DNA from: Pseudacidovorax intermedius
GTDB lineage: Bacteria; Pseudomonadota; Gammaproteobacteria; Burkholderiales; Burkholderiaceae_C
Assembly: GCF_003350475.1 (NCBI RefSeq)
Contig: NZ_QQAV01000001.1
Location: forward strand, 1,294,836-1,358,835
Direction: 5' to 3'
Length of the DNA stretch: 64,000 nt
Both the position numbers and the translations under genes were made by a program. Positions 1 to 10,595 of this stretch are shown piece by piece. The number at the start of each line of letters is the position of its first letter. Position 1 is the stretch's first letter. The notes below the pieces were generated by a model. The model was not told the origin of the DNA. It was given only the letters and a program-made list of their open reading frames with translations, and ran no database searches.

Positions 1-566
<566 letters not shown>

Positions 567-580
567 TCGGCGCGTCACCC

Positions 581-1000
581 ATGGCAAACACCATTCACGT
601 CGACGTCGTCAGTGCCGAGGAGTCCATCTTCTCGGGCGAGGCGAAGTTCGTCGCGCTGCCCGGCGAAGCCGGTGAGCTCGGCATCTTCCCGCGCCACACG
701 CCGCTGATCACGCGCATCCGTCCCGGTGCCGTGCGCATCGAGACGGCCGACGGTGGCGAGGAGTTCGTGTTCGTGGCCGGTGGCATCCTCGAGGTGCAGC
801 CCGACTGCGTGACCGTCCTCTCCGACACCGCCATCCGCGGCAAGGACCTGGACGACGAGAAGGCCAACGCTGCCAAGAGCGCCGCCGAGGAAGCCCTCAA
901 GAACGCCAAGAGCGAGATCGACATCGCCATGGCCCAGTCGGAGCTGGCCGTGATGGCCGCCCAGCTGGCCGCGCTGCGCAAGTACCGCCAGAAGAAGTAA
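581..1000 (+). CDS. atpC: ATP synthase F1 epsilon subunit
   Basis: The 139-residue epsilon subunit is part of the central rotor stalk and can inhibit ATP hydrolysis. The N-terminal beta-sandwich shows the family pattern, with [19 protein letters not shown] near residues 26-44 and [10 protein letters not shown] near residues 60-70. The C-terminal part is the alpha-helical hairpin (residues 85-139, rich in Ala, Lys and Glu). The start is the ATG 14 bases after the atpD stop; an earlier in-frame ATG at 485 would overlap atpD by more than 80 bases and lacks family similarity. It is the last gene of the operon and is followed by an intrinsic terminator. Length is normal for the family. Confidence 0.97.
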   Translation: MANTIHVDVVSAEESIFSGEAKFVALPGEAGELGIFPRHTPLITRIRPGAVRIETADGGEEFVFVAGGILEVQPDCVTVLSDTAIRGKDLDDEKANAAKSAAEEALKNAKSEIDIAMAQSELAVMAAQLAALRKYRQKK

Positions 1001-1038
1001 GGCCTCGCGGCATCTCGCCGCGCCTTGCCTCCGCAAAG

Positions 1039-1074
1039 AAGCCAGTCAGTTCGCTGACTGGCTTTTTTTCTTTT
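1039..1074 (+). terminator. Rho-independent terminator of the atp operon
   Basis: A perfect inverted repeat, GCCAGTCAG and CTGACTGGC (1041-1049 and 1054-1062), encloses a TTCG tetraloop and runs straight into a T-rich tract (1063-1074, interrupted by one C). The two A residues before the stem extend the pairing. It sits 39 bases after the atpC stop, where the operon should end. Confidence 0.95.
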
Positions 1075-1183
1075 GGCTTGCCAACGCATGAAGCCAAGAG
1101 AAGTGAGTTGGCCACTTCTGCCGATTTTTGGCCAAAGTTCGGCCTTGTCTGTCCGAAGTCGGCCGCCTAGCATCCGTGCCACT

Positions 1184-1213
1184 TTGCCATTCGGTCAAGA
1201 TTGGCAACATAAA
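1184..1213 (+). promoter_or_regulatory. Candidate promoter and operator of the ROK regulator / sugar operon
   Basis: TTGCCA (1184-1189) and CATAAA (1208-1213) are spaced by 18 bases and resemble sigma-70 -35 and -10 boxes, 19 bases before the ROK gene start. TTGCCA and TGGCAA (1202-1207) also form a perfect 6-base inverted repeat with a 12-base spacer inside the promoter, a plausible operator. A second inverted repeat, AGAAGTG/CACTTCT, lies at 1099-1105 and 1113-1119. Binding by the ROK protein is an inference. Confidence 0.4.
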
Positions 1214-1231
1214 GCACGGAGACAACGCCGG

Positions 1232-2434
1232 ATGGCGCCCTGGAACGGCCTTTCTGCCGCAGAGCTGGATCTGCTCTCGACCCTCTTCTGGTCGGCGGGC
1301 GGCTCGCGCCATGGCATGGCCGAGAGGCTGGGCTTCTCCCGCAGCCGCGCCAACACGCTGATCGCCGGCTTGATCGAGCAGGGCCTGCTGGCCGAGGCCG
1401 GTCCGCGCGCCTCGACCGGCGGACGCCGACCCGAGCAGTTGCAGTTGCCGGCGGAACTGGGCGTGCTGCTGGCCGTGGACATCGGCGCCACCAGCCTCGA
1501 CGTCGCCGTGATGCAGCCCGACCTCACGGTGCTCGCGCGGCATGCCGAGGCCGTCGATGTGCGCGAAGGCCCGGGCGTGGTGCTGGCCCGCGTGCGCCAG
1601 CGGCTGCGCGAGTTGCTTCAGGCGCTCGGCATTCCCGCGCGGCGGGTGCTGGGCATCGGCATGGGCGTGCCGGGGCCGGTCAACTTCGAGGCCGGCCAGC
1701 TCGTCAACCCGCCGCTGATGCCGGGCTGGGACAGCTTCTCGATCCGCGACTACCTGCGCGAGGACTACGCGGCACCCGTCTTCGTCGACAACGACGTCAA
1801 CCTGATGGCGCTGGGCGAGCTGTGGCGGCTGCAGCGCGGGCTGTCCAACTTCCTCGTGATCAAGGTGGGCACCGGCATCGGCTGCGGCATCGTGTGCCAC
1901 GGCGAGGTCTACCGCGGCGCGGCCGGCTCGGCGGGCGACGTGGGCCACATCTGCGTGGACCAGCAGGGGCCGCGCTGCCATTGCGGCAACGTGGGCTGCG
2001 TCGAGGCCATGGCCGCCGGCCCGGCCATCGTGCGCATGGCGCAGGCGGCGGCGGAGCGGGGCGAATCGCCCGCGCTGGCGGCGGTGCTGCGCACCCAGGG
2101 TCGCATCGAGGCCATCGACGTGGGCCACGCCAGCCGCGCGGGCGACGTGGCCGCCAACGCCATCATCCAGCGCGCCGGCAGCCTGATCGGCCAGATGCTG
2201 GCCTCGGTGGTGAACTTCTTCAATCCCTCGCATGTGTTCATCGGCGGCGGCATCACGCAGATCGGTCCGCTGTTCCTGGCGGCCGTGCGGCAGAGCGTCT
2301 ACCAACGCTCGCTGGCGCTGTCGACGCGGCACCTGGAGATCCAGTACACGCCCCTGGGCACCGACGCCGGCGTGACCGGTGCCGGCGTGCTGGCCATGCA
2401 CGAGACGCTGCGCGCCCGCGGCGTCGCACCTTGA
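1232..2434 (+). CDS. ROK-family transcriptional regulator
   Basis: A 400-residue ROK protein (Repressor, ORF, Kinase) of the NagC/XylR regulator type. Residues 1-70 hold a winged helix-turn-helix (AERLGFSRSRANTLIAGLIEQGLL). The rest is the ROK sugar-kinase-like fold, with the phosphate loop DIGATSLDVAV, the GVPGPVNFE segment, VDNDVNLMALGE, and the zinc motif CHCGNVGCVE. The DNA-binding domain means it is probably a sugar-responsive repressor and not a kinase. ATG 1232 is chosen because it follows GGAG-like sequence (1218-1221); the in-frame ATG at 1073 would begin inside the atp terminator. It is 13 bases upstream of the ABC ATPase and probably controls the operon 2448-8613. The actual sugar is unknown. 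Confidence 0.9.
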   Translation: MAPWNGLSAAELDLLSTLFWSAGGSRHGMAERLGFSRSRANTLIAGLIEQGLLAEAGPRASTGGRRPEQLQLPAELGVLLAVDIGATSLDVAVMQPDLTVLARHAEAVDVREGPGVVLARVRQRLRELLQALGIPARRVLGIGMGVPGPVNFEAGQLVNPPLMPGWDSFSIRDYLREDYAAPVFVDNDVNLMALGELWRLQRGLSNFLVIKVGTGIGCGIVCHGEVYRGAAGSAGDVGHICVDQQGPRCHCGNVGCVEAMAAGPAIVRMAQAAAERGESPALAAVLRTQGRIEAIDVGHASRAGDVAANAIIQRAGSLIGQMLASVVNFFNPSHVFIGGGITQIGPLFLAAVRQSVYQRSLALSTRHLEIQYTPLGTDAGVTGAGVLAMHETLRARGVAP

Positions 2435-2447
2435 GCCGGAGCGCGCG

Positions 2448-3980
2448 ATGACGGCCATGACCGCCCCTTCCACGGCAGCGACGGCCGGCGTCGCCGTCGA
2501 ATTCGACGGCATCACCAAGGCCTTCGGCCCGGTGCAGGTGCTGCACGGCGTGAGCTTCGCGCTGCCGCCTGGCCGGGTCGTCGGCCTGCTGGGCGAGAAC
2601 GGTGCCGGCAAGTCCACGCTGATGAAGATCCTGGCCGGCTACGAAAGTCCGACCGGCGGCGTGCTGCGCATCAACGGCCAGCCGCAGGCCTTCCGCAGCT
2701 CGCGCGATGCCGAGGCGCTGGGCATCGTGCTGATCCACCAGGAATTCAACCTGGCGGAGGACCTGAGCGTGGCCGACAACATCTTCCTGGGCCACGAGAA
2801 GAAGAAGGGGCTGTTCCTCGACGAGCGCGCCATGCAGGCCGAGGCCGCCGCGGCGCTGGCCCAGGTCGGGCTGCAGGTCGATCCGGCCACGAAGGTGCGG
2901 CGCCTGATCGTGGCGGAGAAGCAGCTGGTCGAGATCGCCAAGGCCATCGCACGCCGTGCCCGGCTGCTGATCATGGACGAGCCCACCGCCACGCTCACAC
3001 CCGGCGAGACGGAGCGTCTGTTCCGCCTCATCGCGCAGTTGCGGGCCGACGGTGTGACCATCGTCTACATCTCGCACAAGCTCGACGAAGTCGAGCGCGT
3101 GACCGACGAGGTGGTCGTGATGCGCGATGGCCGCTTCGTCACGCGCGCGGCCACGGCCGAGGTCACGCGCCACCAGATGGCCAACCTGATGGTCGGCCGC
3201 GAGATCGCCGACCTCTATCCGCCGCGCGAGCCGGTGCCGGCCGGCCGGGCCCCCGCGCTGCGCGTGCAGGGCTTCGACGTGCCCGGCTGGGCGCAGCAGG
3301 CCAGCTTCGAGGTGCGGCCGGGCGAGATCCTCGGCTTCGCCGGCCTGGTGGGTGCCGGGCGCACCGAGCTCTTCGAAGGCCTGCTCGGCCTGCGCCCGGG
3401 CCGCGGCCAGGTCGAGCTGGCGGGCCGTGCGGTGCAGCTGCGCTCGCCGCGCGACGCCGCCCGCCACGGCCTCACCTACCTCAGCGAAGACCGCAAGGGC
3501 AAGGGCCTGCACGTGGCTTTCGGCCTGCGGCAGAACCTCACGCTGATGGCGCTGGACCAGTACGCGCGGCCCTGGCTGCGACCCGACGCCGAGCGCGCCG
3601 CGCTCGACACCGCCGTGAAGGACTACGGCATCCGCACCGGCTCGCTGGACGTGCGCGCCTCGTCGCTCTCCGGCGGCAACCAGCAGAAGCTGGCCCTGGC
3701 CAAGGTGCTGCAGCCGCATCCGAAGGTGGTGGTGCTCGACGAGCCCACGCGCGGCGTGGATGTGGGCGCCAAGCGAGACATCTACTTCCTCGTCCAGCGC
3801 CTGGCGCGCGAGGGCCTGGCCGTCATCGTCATCTCGTCGGAGCTGATGGAACTCATCGGCCTCGCACACCGCGTGGCCGTCATGCGCGCGGGCCGCATCG
3901 TCGCCACCCTGCCGGCCGACGGCCTCACCGAAGAACAGCTCATCGCCCATGCCACGGGAACAGCCCATGCCGACGCCTGA
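2448..3980 (+). CDS. Sugar ABC transporter ATP-binding protein (RbsA/MglA type)
   Basis: A 510-residue tandem ATPase that powers import of a monosaccharide or polyol across the inner membrane. The first half has Walker [10 protein letters not shown] and Walker [12 protein letters not shown]. The second half has a degenerate Walker A (GLVGAGRTE), the signature LSGGNQQK and Walker [13 protein letters not shown], the usual asymmetry of the RbsA family. The start at 2448 follows a GCCGGAGC ribosome-binding site; the ATG at 2457 is an alternative, and the in-frame ATG at 2379 lies inside the ROK gene. It overlaps the permease gene by 14 bases, so the two are translationally coupled. Substrate cannot be told from this subunit. 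Confidence 0.95.
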   Translation: MTAMTAPSTAATAGVAVEFDGITKAFGPVQVLHGVSFALPPGRVVGLLGENGAGKSTLMKILAGYESPTGGVLRINGQPQAFRSSRDAEALGIVLIHQEFNLAEDLSVADNIFLGHEKKKGLFLDERAMQAEAAAALAQVGLQVDPATKVRRLIVAEKQLVEIAKAIARRARLLIMDEPTATLTPGETERLFRLIAQLRADGVTIVYISHKLDEVERVTDEVVVMRDGRFVTRAATAEVTRHQMANLMVGREIADLYPPREPVPAGRAPALRVQGFDVPGWAQQASFEVRPGEILGFAGLVGAGRTELFEGLLGLRPGRGQVELAGRAVQLRSPRDAARHGLTYLSEDRKGKGLHVAFGLRQNLTLMALDQYARPWLRPDAERAALDTAVKDYGIRTGSLDVRASSLSGGNQQKLALAKVLQPHPKVVVLDEPTRGVDVGAKRDIYFLVQRLAREGLAVIVISSELMELIGLAHRVAVMRAGRIVATLPADGLTEEQLIAHATGTAHADA

Positions 3981-4995
3981 CACCGCTTCCTCCACTGCCG
4001 CGGCCGAAGGCGCGCAGCACCGCGCCGCCGCCAGGCCGGGCTGGGCCGAGCGCCTGCACGGCCTGGGCCCCATCATCGGCCTGGTGCTGCTGTGCATCGT
4101 CGGCGCCGCGCTCAACAGCGACTTCGCCACCGTGGACAACGCCATGAACGTGCTCACGCGCACGGCTTTCATCGGCATCATCGCGGTGGGCATGTGCTTC
4201 GTGATCATCTCGGGCGGCATCGACCTGTCGGTGGGCTCGATGGCGGCGCTGATCGCGGGCAGCGTGATCATGTTCATCAACTGGGCGGGCCCGGCCACCG
4301 GCTCGCCGCTGACGGCCGTGGTGCTGGGCGCGGGCCTGGCGGTGGTGCTGGGCGCGATGTTCGGCCTGGCGCACGGGCTGCTCATCACCAAGGGACGCAT
4401 CGAGCCCTTCATCGTCACCCTGGGCACGCTGGGCATCTTCCGCGCCTACCTCACCTACTTCGCCGACGGCGGTGCGCTCACGCTCGACAACGACCTGTCG
4501 GACCTGTACGCGCCGGTCTACTACGCGAGCCTGCTGGGCATTCCGGTGCCGGTGTGGGTGTTCGTGGCGGTGGCGCTGGTCGGCGGCGTGATCCTCAACC
4601 GCACGGCCTACGGGCGCTACGTGCAGGCGATCGGTTCCAACGAGCAGGTGGCGCGCTATGCGGCGGTGGACGTGGACCGCGTGAAGATCCTCACCTACAT
4701 GCTGCTGGGCGTGTGCGTGGGCATCGCCACGCTGCTGTATGTGCCGCGTCTGGGCTCGGCCTCGCCCACCACGGGCCTGCTGTGGGAGCTGGAGGCCATC
4801 GCCGCCGTGATCGTTGGCGGCACCGCACTCAAGGGCGGCGCGGGCAGCATCGCCGGCACGGTGGTGGGGGCGATCCTGCTCTCGGTCATCAGCAACATCC
4901 TCAACCTCACCAGCATCATCAGCGTGTACCTCAACGCGGCGGTACAGGGCTTCGTGATCATCGTGGTGGCCTTTCTGCAGAGGGGACGGCGATGA
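3967..4995 (+). CDS. Sugar ABC transporter permease (RbsC type)
   Basis: An inner-membrane permease of about 342 residues, rich in hydrophobic segments, belonging to the branched-chain amino acid/ribose permease family (BPD_transp_2). The family signature is [18 protein letters not shown] in the first third, and [19 protein letters not shown] near the C-terminus is the cytoplasmic loop that meets the ATPase. The start at 3967 has a GGGAA ribosome-binding site 6 bases upstream; the ATG at 3949 is also possible and would add six residues. It forms the channel with the ATPase 2448-3980 and the binding protein 5146-6108. A palindromic repeat separates it from the latter. Confidence 0.93.
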   Translation: MPTPDTASSTAAAEGAQHRAAARPGWAERLHGLGPIIGLVLLCIVGAALNSDFATVDNAMNVLTRTAFIGIIAVGMCFVIISGGIDLSVGSMAALIAGSVIMFINWAGPATGSPLTAVVLGAGLAVVLGAMFGLAHGLLITKGRIEPFIVTLGTLGIFRAYLTYFADGGALTLDNDLSDLYAPVYYASLLGIPVPVWVFVAVALVGGVILNRTAYGRYVQAIGSNEQVARYAAVDVDRVKILTYMLLGVCVGIATLLYVPRLGSASPTTGLLWELEAIAAVIVGGTALKGGAGSIAGTVVGAILLSVISNILNLTSIISVYLNAAVQGFVIIVVAFLQRGRR

Positions 4996-5036
4996 ACGCC
5001 TTCTCCCAGCCGTTCGGGCAGCGCGCCTCTCTCCCA

Positions 5037-5064
5037 CCGTTCGGGCTGAGCTTGTCGAAGCCCC
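5037..5064 (+). repeat. Palindromic intergenic repeat (GGCTTCGACA type)
   Basis: The sequence CCGTTCGGGCTGAGC followed by TTGTCGAAGCCCC is an imperfect hairpin found widely between genes of Burkholderiales and related bacteria. A second copy is at 37157-37182. A partial copy (CCGTTCGGGC) begins near 5010. It lies between the permease and the binding-protein gene and may stabilise or attenuate the upstream mRNA, allowing unequal expression within the operon. Confidence 0.75.
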
Positions 5065-5145
5065 GCGCCAGCGCTTCCGCGGGCCCAGCGCGAACGGATG
5101 TTTTCGTGTGCCAGTGACCTTCCATCCAACCCAGGAGACAACCCC

Positions 5146-6108
5146 ATGACCTTCATCACCCGCCGCCTCGCGCTCACCGCCGTGGCCGTTGCCGCCTTCG
5201 CCAGCGTGCCCGCGCTGGCCGCCGAGAAAGTGAACCTCGGCGTGTCCATCCCGGCCGCCACCCACAGCTTCATGGGCGGCATCAACTACTGGGCCAACCA
5301 GGCCAAGAAAGATCTGGAGAAGCAGTACAAGGACCTGAAGATCACCATCAAGACGGCCGCCAACGCGCCCGAGCAGGCCAACCAGCTGCAGGACCTGTCC
5401 ACCGTCACCAAGATCAACGCCTTGGTCGTCTTCCCCTTCGAGTCCGCCGCGCTGACCAAGCCGGTGGCCCAGGTCAAGGCCAAGGGCGCCTACGTCACGG
5501 TGGTGGACCGCGGCCTCACGGACACCAGCGCGCAGGACGCCTACGTGGCCGGCGACAACACCGCCTTCGGCAAGATCCCCGCCGAGTACATCGCCAAGAA
5601 GCTGAACGGCAAGGGCAACGTGGTGGCGCTGCGCGGCATCGCGACCACGCTGGACAACGAGCGCATGGATGCCTTCAACGCCGTGCTCAAGAACTACCCG
5701 GACATCAAGCTGCTGGACGCCAAGTACGCCAACTGGAACCGCGACGACGCCTTCAAGGTGACGCAGGACTACCTGACGCGCTTCAAGGAAATCGACGCCA
5801 TCTGGGCCGCCGACGACGACATGGCCGTGGGCGTGCTCAAGGCCATCGAGCAGGCCAAGCGCACCGACATCAAGATCGTCTTCGGCGGTGCCGGGGCCAA
5901 GGGCATGGTCAAGACCATCCTGGACAACAAGGACCCGCGCATCCAGGCCGACGTGAGCTACTCGCCCAAATTCATCTACGACGCGATCAAGCTCACGGCC
6001 GAGGCGCGCCTGAAGGGCGAGAAGCTGCCGGCGACGACGATCATTCCGTCGGTGCTGATCACGAAGGACAACGCGAAAGATTTCTACCACCCCGACTCCC
6101 CGTTTTAA
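5146..6108 (+). CDS. Periplasmic sugar-binding protein of the ABC transporter (RbsB type)
   Basis: A 320-residue periplasmic binding protein of the Peripla_BP_4/RbsB family. It has a clear signal peptide (residues 1-22, [20 protein letters not shown], cleavage after ALA). The mature protein starts with [17 protein letters not shown], the first beta strand and sugar-contacting loop of the fold, and continues with the [13 protein letters not shown] and VTVVDRG hinge-side segments. The start at 5146 is fixed by the AGGAG ribosome-binding site (5133-5137) and the signal peptide. The gene is 150 bases after the permease; its product is expected in excess over the membrane parts. The sugar is unknown; the downstream isomerase and dehydrogenase suggest a polyol or inositol-like compound. 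Confidence 0.93.
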   Translation: MTFITRRLALTAVAVAAFASVPALAAEKVNLGVSIPAATHSFMGGINYWANQAKKDLEKQYKDLKITIKTAANAPEQANQLQDLSTVTKINALVVFPFESAALTKPVAQVKAKGAYVTVVDRGLTDTSAQDAYVAGDNTAFGKIPAEYIAKKLNGKGNVVALRGIATTLDNERMDAFNAVLKNYPDIKLLDAKYANWNRDDAFKVTQDYLTRFKEIDAIWAADDDMAVGVLKAIEQAKRTDIKIVFGGAGAKGMVKTILDNKDPRIQADVSYSPKFIYDAIKLTAEARLKGEKLPATTIIPSVLITKDNAKDFYHPDSPF

Positions 6109-6116
6109 AGGAGAGT

Positions 6117-6310
6117 CACCCCCCAAGCCGCTTCGCGGCTCGGGGCGGCCGCCAAAGGCGGCTGCTCTTCGGGCACGTCCAAGCCTGCGCAGGCAGGCTC
6201 GGAGCCGCGGCCCTCAGCCCCTCTCTGGCGCCTTCGGCTTGGAGGGGGCGCACCCAGCGGCCTGGCAAAGCCAGTTCCGCAGGTGCTCTGGCATGGCCTG
6301 CTCCGCGGCC
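6117..6310 (+). repeat. 3'-UTR structured repeat, copy A
   Basis: This element begins with CACCCCCC eight bases after the stop of the binding-protein gene and ends with GGCCTGCTCCGCGGCC. It carries several GC-rich hairpins, including AAGCCGCTTCGCGGCT and GCCGCCAAAGGCGGC. The last part (about 6213-6310) is near-identical to the reverse complement of copy C (39841-39960) and shares a core of about 75 bases with copies B (19494-19608) and D (43208-43320). It lies in the sense direction of the gene before it. Confidence 0.8.
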
Positions 6311-6382
6311 ATTCGATCCTTGTGCGGGCGCCGATCTCCCGCCCCCAACGCCAGGGACTCTGAGGCGAAAGAAAGAATACGT

Positions 6383-7408
6383 ATGCCGCGCCCCATCACC
6401 CTCTTCACCGGCCAGTGGGCCGACCTGCCCCTGGCCGAGCTGGCGCCGCTGGCCCGGCGCATGGGCTACGACGGCCTGGAGCTCGCCTGCTGGGGCGACC
6501 ACTTCGACGTGCAGCAGGCCCTGGCTTCCGACACCTATGTGCGGGACAAGTGGGCGCTGCTGCGCGAGCATGGCCTGACCTGCCTGGCCATCGGCAATCA
6601 CCTGGTGGGCCAGGCGGTGTGCGACCTCATCGACGAGCGGCACCGCGCCATCCTGCCCGCCCATGTGTGGGGCGACGGCGAGCCGGAAGGCGTGCGCCAG
6701 CGCGCCGCCCGCGAGCTGGCCGACACGGCGCGCGCCGCGGCGAAGTCCGGCGTCAAGACCGTCACCGGCTTCACCGGCTCGTCGATCTGGCACGCCACCT
6801 ATGCCTTCCCGCCCACGACGCAGGCCTACTGGGATGCGGGTTTCGCGGACTTCGGCCGGCGCTTCGGGCCCATCCTGGAGACCTTCGAGCAGCAGGACGT
6901 GAACTTCGCGCTCGAGGTCCATCCCACCGAGATCGCCTTCGACATCGCCTCGGCCGAGCGCGCCATCGCGGCCGTGGGCGGCCACCGGCGCTTCGGCTTC
7001 AACTACGACCCCAGCCACCTGGCCTACCAGGGCGTGGACTACGTGCGCTTCATCCGCGGCTTCGCGGACCGCATCTACAACGCCCACATGAAGGACGTGT
7101 GGTGGGGCAGGGGCGACGGCACGGTGGGGGTCTTCGGCGGCCACACCAGCTTCGGCGACGCGCGCCGCTTCTGGGACTTCCGCAGCGTGGGCCGGGGCAT
7201 GGTCGACTTCGAGTCCATCATCGTGGCGCTCAACGACATCGGCTATGCCGGCCCGCTCTCTGTGGAGTGGGAAGACAGCCGCATGGACCGCGTGCATGGC
7301 GCCACCGAAAGCGCCGCCTTCTGCCGCCGGCTGGACTTTCCGCCCGCGGCCGGCGCCTTCGACGCCGCCTTCGACAAGGCCGCCCAGGGCGGCATGGCGG
7401 GCACATGA
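6383..7408 (+). CDS. Sugar phosphate isomerase/epimerase family protein (TIM barrel)
   Basis: A 341-residue AP-endonuclease-2-like TIM-barrel protein of the xylose-isomerase-like family. These enzymes isomerise or dehydrate keto-sugars and inosose-type intermediates in the cytoplasm. Visible landmarks are [16 protein letters not shown] near residue 25, [13 protein letters not shown] near residue 175, [19 protein letters not shown] near residue 210 and [12 protein letters not shown] near residue 292. The Glu, Asp, His and Glu in these segments are the usual metal ligands. The start is the only good ATG after the repeat, with GGCGAAAGAAAG before it. It overlaps the dehydrogenase gene by four bases (ATGA), so both are made together. 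The exact substrate is unknown. Confidence 0.88.
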   Translation: MPRPITLFTGQWADLPLAELAPLARRMGYDGLELACWGDHFDVQQALASDTYVRDKWALLREHGLTCLAIGNHLVGQAVCDLIDERHRAILPAHVWGDGEPEGVRQRAARELADTARAAAKSGVKTVTGFTGSSIWHATYAFPPTTQAYWDAGFADFGRRFGPILETFEQQDVNFALEVHPTEIAFDIASAERAIAAVGGHRRFGFNYDPSHLAYQGVDYVRFIRGFADRIYNAHMKDVWWGRGDGTVGVFGGHTSFGDARRFWDFRSVGRGMVDFESIIVALNDIGYAGPLSVEWEDSRMDRVHGATESAAFCRRLDFPPAAGAFDAAFDKAAQGGMAGT

Positions 7409-8613
7409 GCGAACACAGCGAAGCAGGGCCGGCGAGCGTGGACACCGCGGGCGCGCCAAAGGCCACCCGCAAGCTGCGCTATGCCATGGTCGGCGGCGGC
7501 CAGGGCGCCTTCATCGGCGCCGTGCACCGCCAGGCCCTGGCGCTGGACAGCCAGGCCGAGCTGGTGGCCGGCGCCCTGTCCTCCACGCCCGAGCGCGCAC
7601 AGGCCTCGGGCCGCGAGCTTGGTCTGGCCGATGCGCGCAACCATGCCGACTGGCAGTCGCTGCTCGATGACGAGCTGCGCCGCAGCGCCGACGAGCGCAT
7701 CGACTTCGTCACCATCGTCACGCCCAATCACCTGCACCACAGCGTGGCCCGCGCCTTTGCCGAGGCCGGCATCCATGTGGTGTGCGACAAGCCGCTGGTC
7801 CACACCAGCGAGCAGGCGCAGGATCTCGTGAACACGGTGGCACGCAGCGGCAGCGTCTTCGGCGTGACCTACAACTACAGCGGCTATCCCATGGTGCGCG
7901 AGGCCCGCGACCTGGTGGCGGCCGGCGCCATCGGCGAGGTGCGCAAGGTGGTGGTCGACTACCACCAGGGCTGGCTGGCCACGCGCCTGGAAGGCGGCGA
8001 CAACAAGCAGGCCGGCTGGCGCACCGACCCCGCGCGCAGCGGCGCGGCGGGCGCGCTGGGCGACATCGGCTCGCATGCCGAGAACCTGGTGGCGACCGTC
8101 ACAGGGCTCGAACTGGAAAGCCTGTGCGCGGACCTGTCGGCGCTGGTGCCCGGCCGCCGGCTGGACGACGACGCCAGCCTGCTGCTGCGCTTCAAGGGCG
8201 GCGCGCGCGGCGTGCTCGTGGCCTCTCAGATCGCGGTGGGCTGCGAGAACGACCTGCGCCTGCGCGTCTTCGGCACCACCGGCACGCTGGACTGGCGGCA
8301 GGAGCAGCCCGAGCTGCTGGTGCATGCGCCGCTGGACGGCCCGCGGCGGCTTCTGACGCGCGGCTCGCCCTGGCTGGGTGCTTCTGCGTGCCTGGCCACG
8401 CGGCTGCCGGCCGGCCACCCGGAAGGCTTCATCGAGGCCTTCGCCAATGTCTACCTGGGCGTGATCGCGCACATCCGCGCACTGCAGCAAGGCGTTACGC
8501 CCGATCCGCTACGGGCCGACTACCCCACCCTGGCCGATGGTGCGCGCGGCGTGCGCTTCATCGAGAAGGCGGTGGAAAGCGCGGCCAGCGCGCAGAAGTG
8601 GACGGCGTTCTGA
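7405..8613 (+). CDS. Gfo/Idh/MocA family oxidoreductase
   Basis: A 402-residue NAD(P)-dependent dehydrogenase of the Gfo/Idh/MocA family, the group that includes inositol 2-dehydrogenase and glucose-fructose oxidoreductase. A Rossmann fold begins around residue 28 ([13 protein letters not shown]), and CDKPLVHT near residue 130 matches the family's EKP catalytic-lysine motif. The C-terminal half is the alpha/beta substrate domain with [13 protein letters not shown], which contains the conserved catalytic-site histidine region. It starts with the ATGA overlap at the isomerase stop. Together with the importer and isomerase it makes a complete uptake-and-oxidation module, probably for a polyol, inositol or aldose derivative. 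Confidence 0.92.
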   Translation: MSEHSEAGPASVDTAGAPKATRKLRYAMVGGGQGAFIGAVHRQALALDSQAELVAGALSSTPERAQASGRELGLADARNHADWQSLLDDELRRSADERIDFVTIVTPNHLHHSVARAFAEAGIHVVCDKPLVHTSEQAQDLVNTVARSGSVFGVTYNYSGYPMVREARDLVAAGAIGEVRKVVVDYHQGWLATRLEGGDNKQAGWRTDPARSGAAGALGDIGSHAENLVATVTGLELESLCADLSALVPGRRLDDDASLLLRFKGGARGVLVASQIAVGCENDLRLRVFGTTGTLDWRQEQPELLVHAPLDGPRRLLTRGSPWLGASACLATRLPAGHPEGFIEAFANVYLGVIAHIRALQQGVTPDPLRADYPTLADGARGVRFIEKAVESAASAQKWTAF

Positions 8614-8741
8614 GCGGGATCACGGCGCAGCTCGGCGGGCTGGCTCGACCTTCGACCTAGTACGCGCGCGATATTCGCAGCGGCGGCGCGCGCCACTACA
8701 ACCGCGGCAGGCGGAACGCCCCCATCCGCCGAGGAGTCGTC

Positions 8742-9431
8742 ATGTCAGCATTCCGCCTGTTCCCTTCCGTCCGCATCACCATCGCCGTCGCGCTGCTCAC
8801 CGAGGCGGCCGCCGCGATCGCCGGCCCGGCCTTCCCGCGCCGCAAGGACGGCCTGTGGGAGATGCGCGTCGAGACCTCCGCCAAGGGCCAGCCGATGACC
8901 CTGCAGCAGTGCGCCGATGCCGCCACCGACCGACTGCTGCAGGAGCAGGGGGCGAGTCGTCAGGCCGAGGCGCGCAAGCCCACCAACTGCCAGGAGGACA
9001 TGCGCAGCGAGGTGGGCCGCGTGCTGACGCACAAGGAGGTCTGCAAGCTGCCCGACGCCACGATGACGCGGCTGACCGTCGTCACCGGCGACATGAACAG
9101 CAGCTACCGCGTGAGCTCGCACACCACCTACGCACCCCCCCGTGCCAAACAGGACGAGAGCGACATGACGATGGAGGCGCAATGGAAAGGCGCCTGCCCC
9201 GCCGGCATGCGGCCCGGCGACATGGTGCTGCCCGGCGGCATGAAGATGAACGTCGTCGACATGCAGCGCATGACGGCGCCGATGGGCGCCGCTGCGGCCG
9301 CGGGCCGGGCGCCGACGCAGGCCGAGATCCAGCGCATGATGGGCCAGATGCAGCAGTCCATGTCGCCCGAGGACATGCGTCGCATGGCGGCCGAGATGCA
9401 GAAGGCGACGCCGGCTGGTACTGGGAAGTAG
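8742..9431 (+). CDS. DUF3617 domain-containing secreted protein
   Basis: A 229-residue protein with a signal-like N-terminus (ITIAVALLTEAAAAIAG, about residues 11-27) followed by FPRRKDGLWEMRVET, the typical opening of the DUF3617 family. Two Cys residues in the first half (QQCADAAT and PTNCQED) and one later (GACPAGM) suggest disulfide bonds in the periplasm. The C-terminal 75 residues are rich in Met, Gln and Ala and look flexible. The family has no known function. GAGGAG (8730-8735) is a good ribosome-binding site six bases before the ATG at 8742. The gene is transcribed towards, and ends one base from, the minus-strand gene at 9433. It has no obvious link to its neighbours. Confidence 0.8.
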   Translation: MSAFRLFPSVRITIAVALLTEAAAAIAGPAFPRRKDGLWEMRVETSAKGQPMTLQQCADAATDRLLQEQGASRQAEARKPTNCQEDMRSEVGRVLTHKEVCKLPDATMTRLTVVTGDMNSSYRVSSHTTYAPPRAKQDESDMTMEAQWKGACPAGMRPGDMVLPGGMKMNVVDMQRMTAPMGAAAAAGRAPTQAEIQRMMGQMQQSMSPEDMRRMAAEMQKATPAGTGK

Positions 9432-9432
9432 C

Positions 9433-9822
9433 TCAGTCCATCAGGCTGACATGCGCCGACACCACCTTCCAGCCCTCGGGCAGGCGCACCCAGGTCTGGC
9501 TCTGGCGGCCGATGCGGGTGCTGCCGGTGCGGCGGAACTCCACGTTGGCGACGGCGAAATCGCGGCCGAAGGTGGTGACCGAGCGAGCGGTGATCTCGCG
9601 CTCCAGGTTGTTGGCTGGGCGGCCCTGGCGGAAGGCCTGGATCGCGGCAAAGCCGTAGAGGTTCTCGGTGGCACCGTAGCGCAGCGTGTGTTCCGAGTCC
9701 CAGAAGAGCTGGTCGAGCACCGGCACGTCGTTGGTCGTCAGCGCGCGCTCGTACTCGTCGAACACCGCGTTCACCTCGGCCAGCACGTCCGGCAGGTTGA
9801 TCTCGTTCATGGCAACAGTCAT
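9433..9822 (-). CDS. AtzH/HpxZ-like protein (SnoaL/NTF2-like fold)
   Basis: A protein of about 129 residues. It shows the HpxZ/AtzH pattern: [38 protein letters not shown], a basic [18 protein letters not shown] segment, and the C-terminal hallmark [22 protein letters not shown]. AtzH has been described as a 1,3-dicarboxyurea deamidase in cyanuric acid breakdown; HpxZ is encoded in purine (hypoxanthine) degradation clusters. The start may be ATG 9822 or ATG 9810. It is the last gene of the minus-strand cluster, 11 bases after the permease, and sits with AtzD- and AtzE-like genes, which supports a deamidation role. The precise substrate is not known. Confidence 0.85.
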   Translation of the reverse strand: MTVAMNEINLPDVLAEVNAVFDEYERALTTNDVPVLDQLFWDSEHTLRYGATENLYGFAAIQAFRQGRPANNLEREITARSVTTFGRDFAVANVEFRRTGSTRIGRQSQTWVRLPEGWKVVSAHVSLMD

Positions 9823-9833
9823 GGGGTCGTCTC

Positions 9834-10595
9834 TTACTTTCCGCCCCAGTGCACGAAGCGCCGCTCCGCCACCAGGAAGATGAGGTTCATCACGTAGCCC
9901 AGCAGGCCCGCCGCGAAGATCGAAGCGTACATGTCGGGCATGTCGAAGATGGTCTGGGCATTCATGATGCGCTGGCCCAGGCCGTCGGTGGAGCCGATGA
10001 ACATCTCGGCCACGATCACGATCACCAGCGCGATGGACACACCCGAGCGCATGCCCACGAAGACCTGCGGCATGGATTCGAGCAGCGTCACGTCGGTCAG
10101 CACCCGCCAGCGCGGCGCACCCATCACGCGGGCGGCCAGCTGCCGCTGCTTGCGCGCGCTCATCACGCCATAGGCCACGTTGAACAAAATGGCCAGCGCC
10201 GCGCCGAAGGCGGCCACGGCGATCTTGGTCTTCTCGCCCACGCCGAACAGCACCAGGAAGAGCGGGAACATGGCCGAGGCCGGCGTGGAGCGGAAGAAGT
10301 CGATGGCGAACTCGATGCCTTCGTAGATCTTCTCGTTGGCGCCCAGGACCACGCCCAGCGGCACGGCCACCGCCAGCGCGATGACGAAGGAGACCAGCGT
10401 GCGCACGATGGTCTTCTCGAAGTCGCCCCACAGCGTGCCGCCCGAGAGCCCTTTCCAGAAGGCCTGCAGTGCCTCGCCGGGCGAGGGCAGCAGCACCGGG
10501 TCCACCGCCTTGGTGGCATGGGCGAAGGCCCACAGCGCGACGATCAGGGCCATGCCCCACAGCGGCCGCAGGCGGGCCGAGAGCGTGGTCTTCAT
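9834..10595 (-). CDS. ABC transporter permease (SsuC/TauC type)
   Basis: A 253-residue inner-membrane permease of the nitrate/sulfonate/taurine (BPD_transp_1) group. It has about six hydrophobic segments, and the ATPase-contact loop is visible as [30 protein letters not shown], where the family normally has an EAA-Gly motif. The start ATG overlaps the stop of the ATPase gene by four bases (ATGA). Together with the ATPase 10592-11434 and the binding protein 11434-12420 it forms a complete importer embedded in the N-heterocycle cluster. The substrate is probably the compound degraded by the enzymes encoded upstream, which is inferred from context. Confidence 0.9.
   Translation of the reverse strand: MKTTLSARLRPLWGMALIVALWAFAHATKAVDPVLLPSPGEALQAFWKGLSGGTLWGDFEKTIVRTLVSFVIALAVAVPLGVVLGANEKIYEGIEFAIDFFRSTPASAMFPLFLVLFGVGEKTKIAVAAFGAALAILFNVAYGVMSARKQRQLAARVMGAPRWRVLTDVTLLESMPQVFVGMRSGVSIALVIVIVAEMFIGSTDGLGQRIMNAQTIFDMPDMYASIFAAGLLGYVMNLIFLVAERRFVHWGGK

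Noticed and set aside
2253-4436. Long minus-strand open frame opposite the sugar ABC ATPase and permease
   Set aside because: It is an antisense shadow made by the high G+C content; the translated product is low complexity (His, Arg and Gly rich) and the plus-strand genes have full family motifs.
4992-5117. Short open frame after the permease with a FGLSLSKP-type peptide
   Set aside because: The peptide is the translation of the palindromic intergenic repeat and is seen as an artefact at the ends of many unrelated open frames.
3940-6126. Long minus-strand open frame opposite the permease and binding-protein genes
   Set aside because: Same reason: the plus strand has clear domains and a signal peptide, and the opposite frame shows none.
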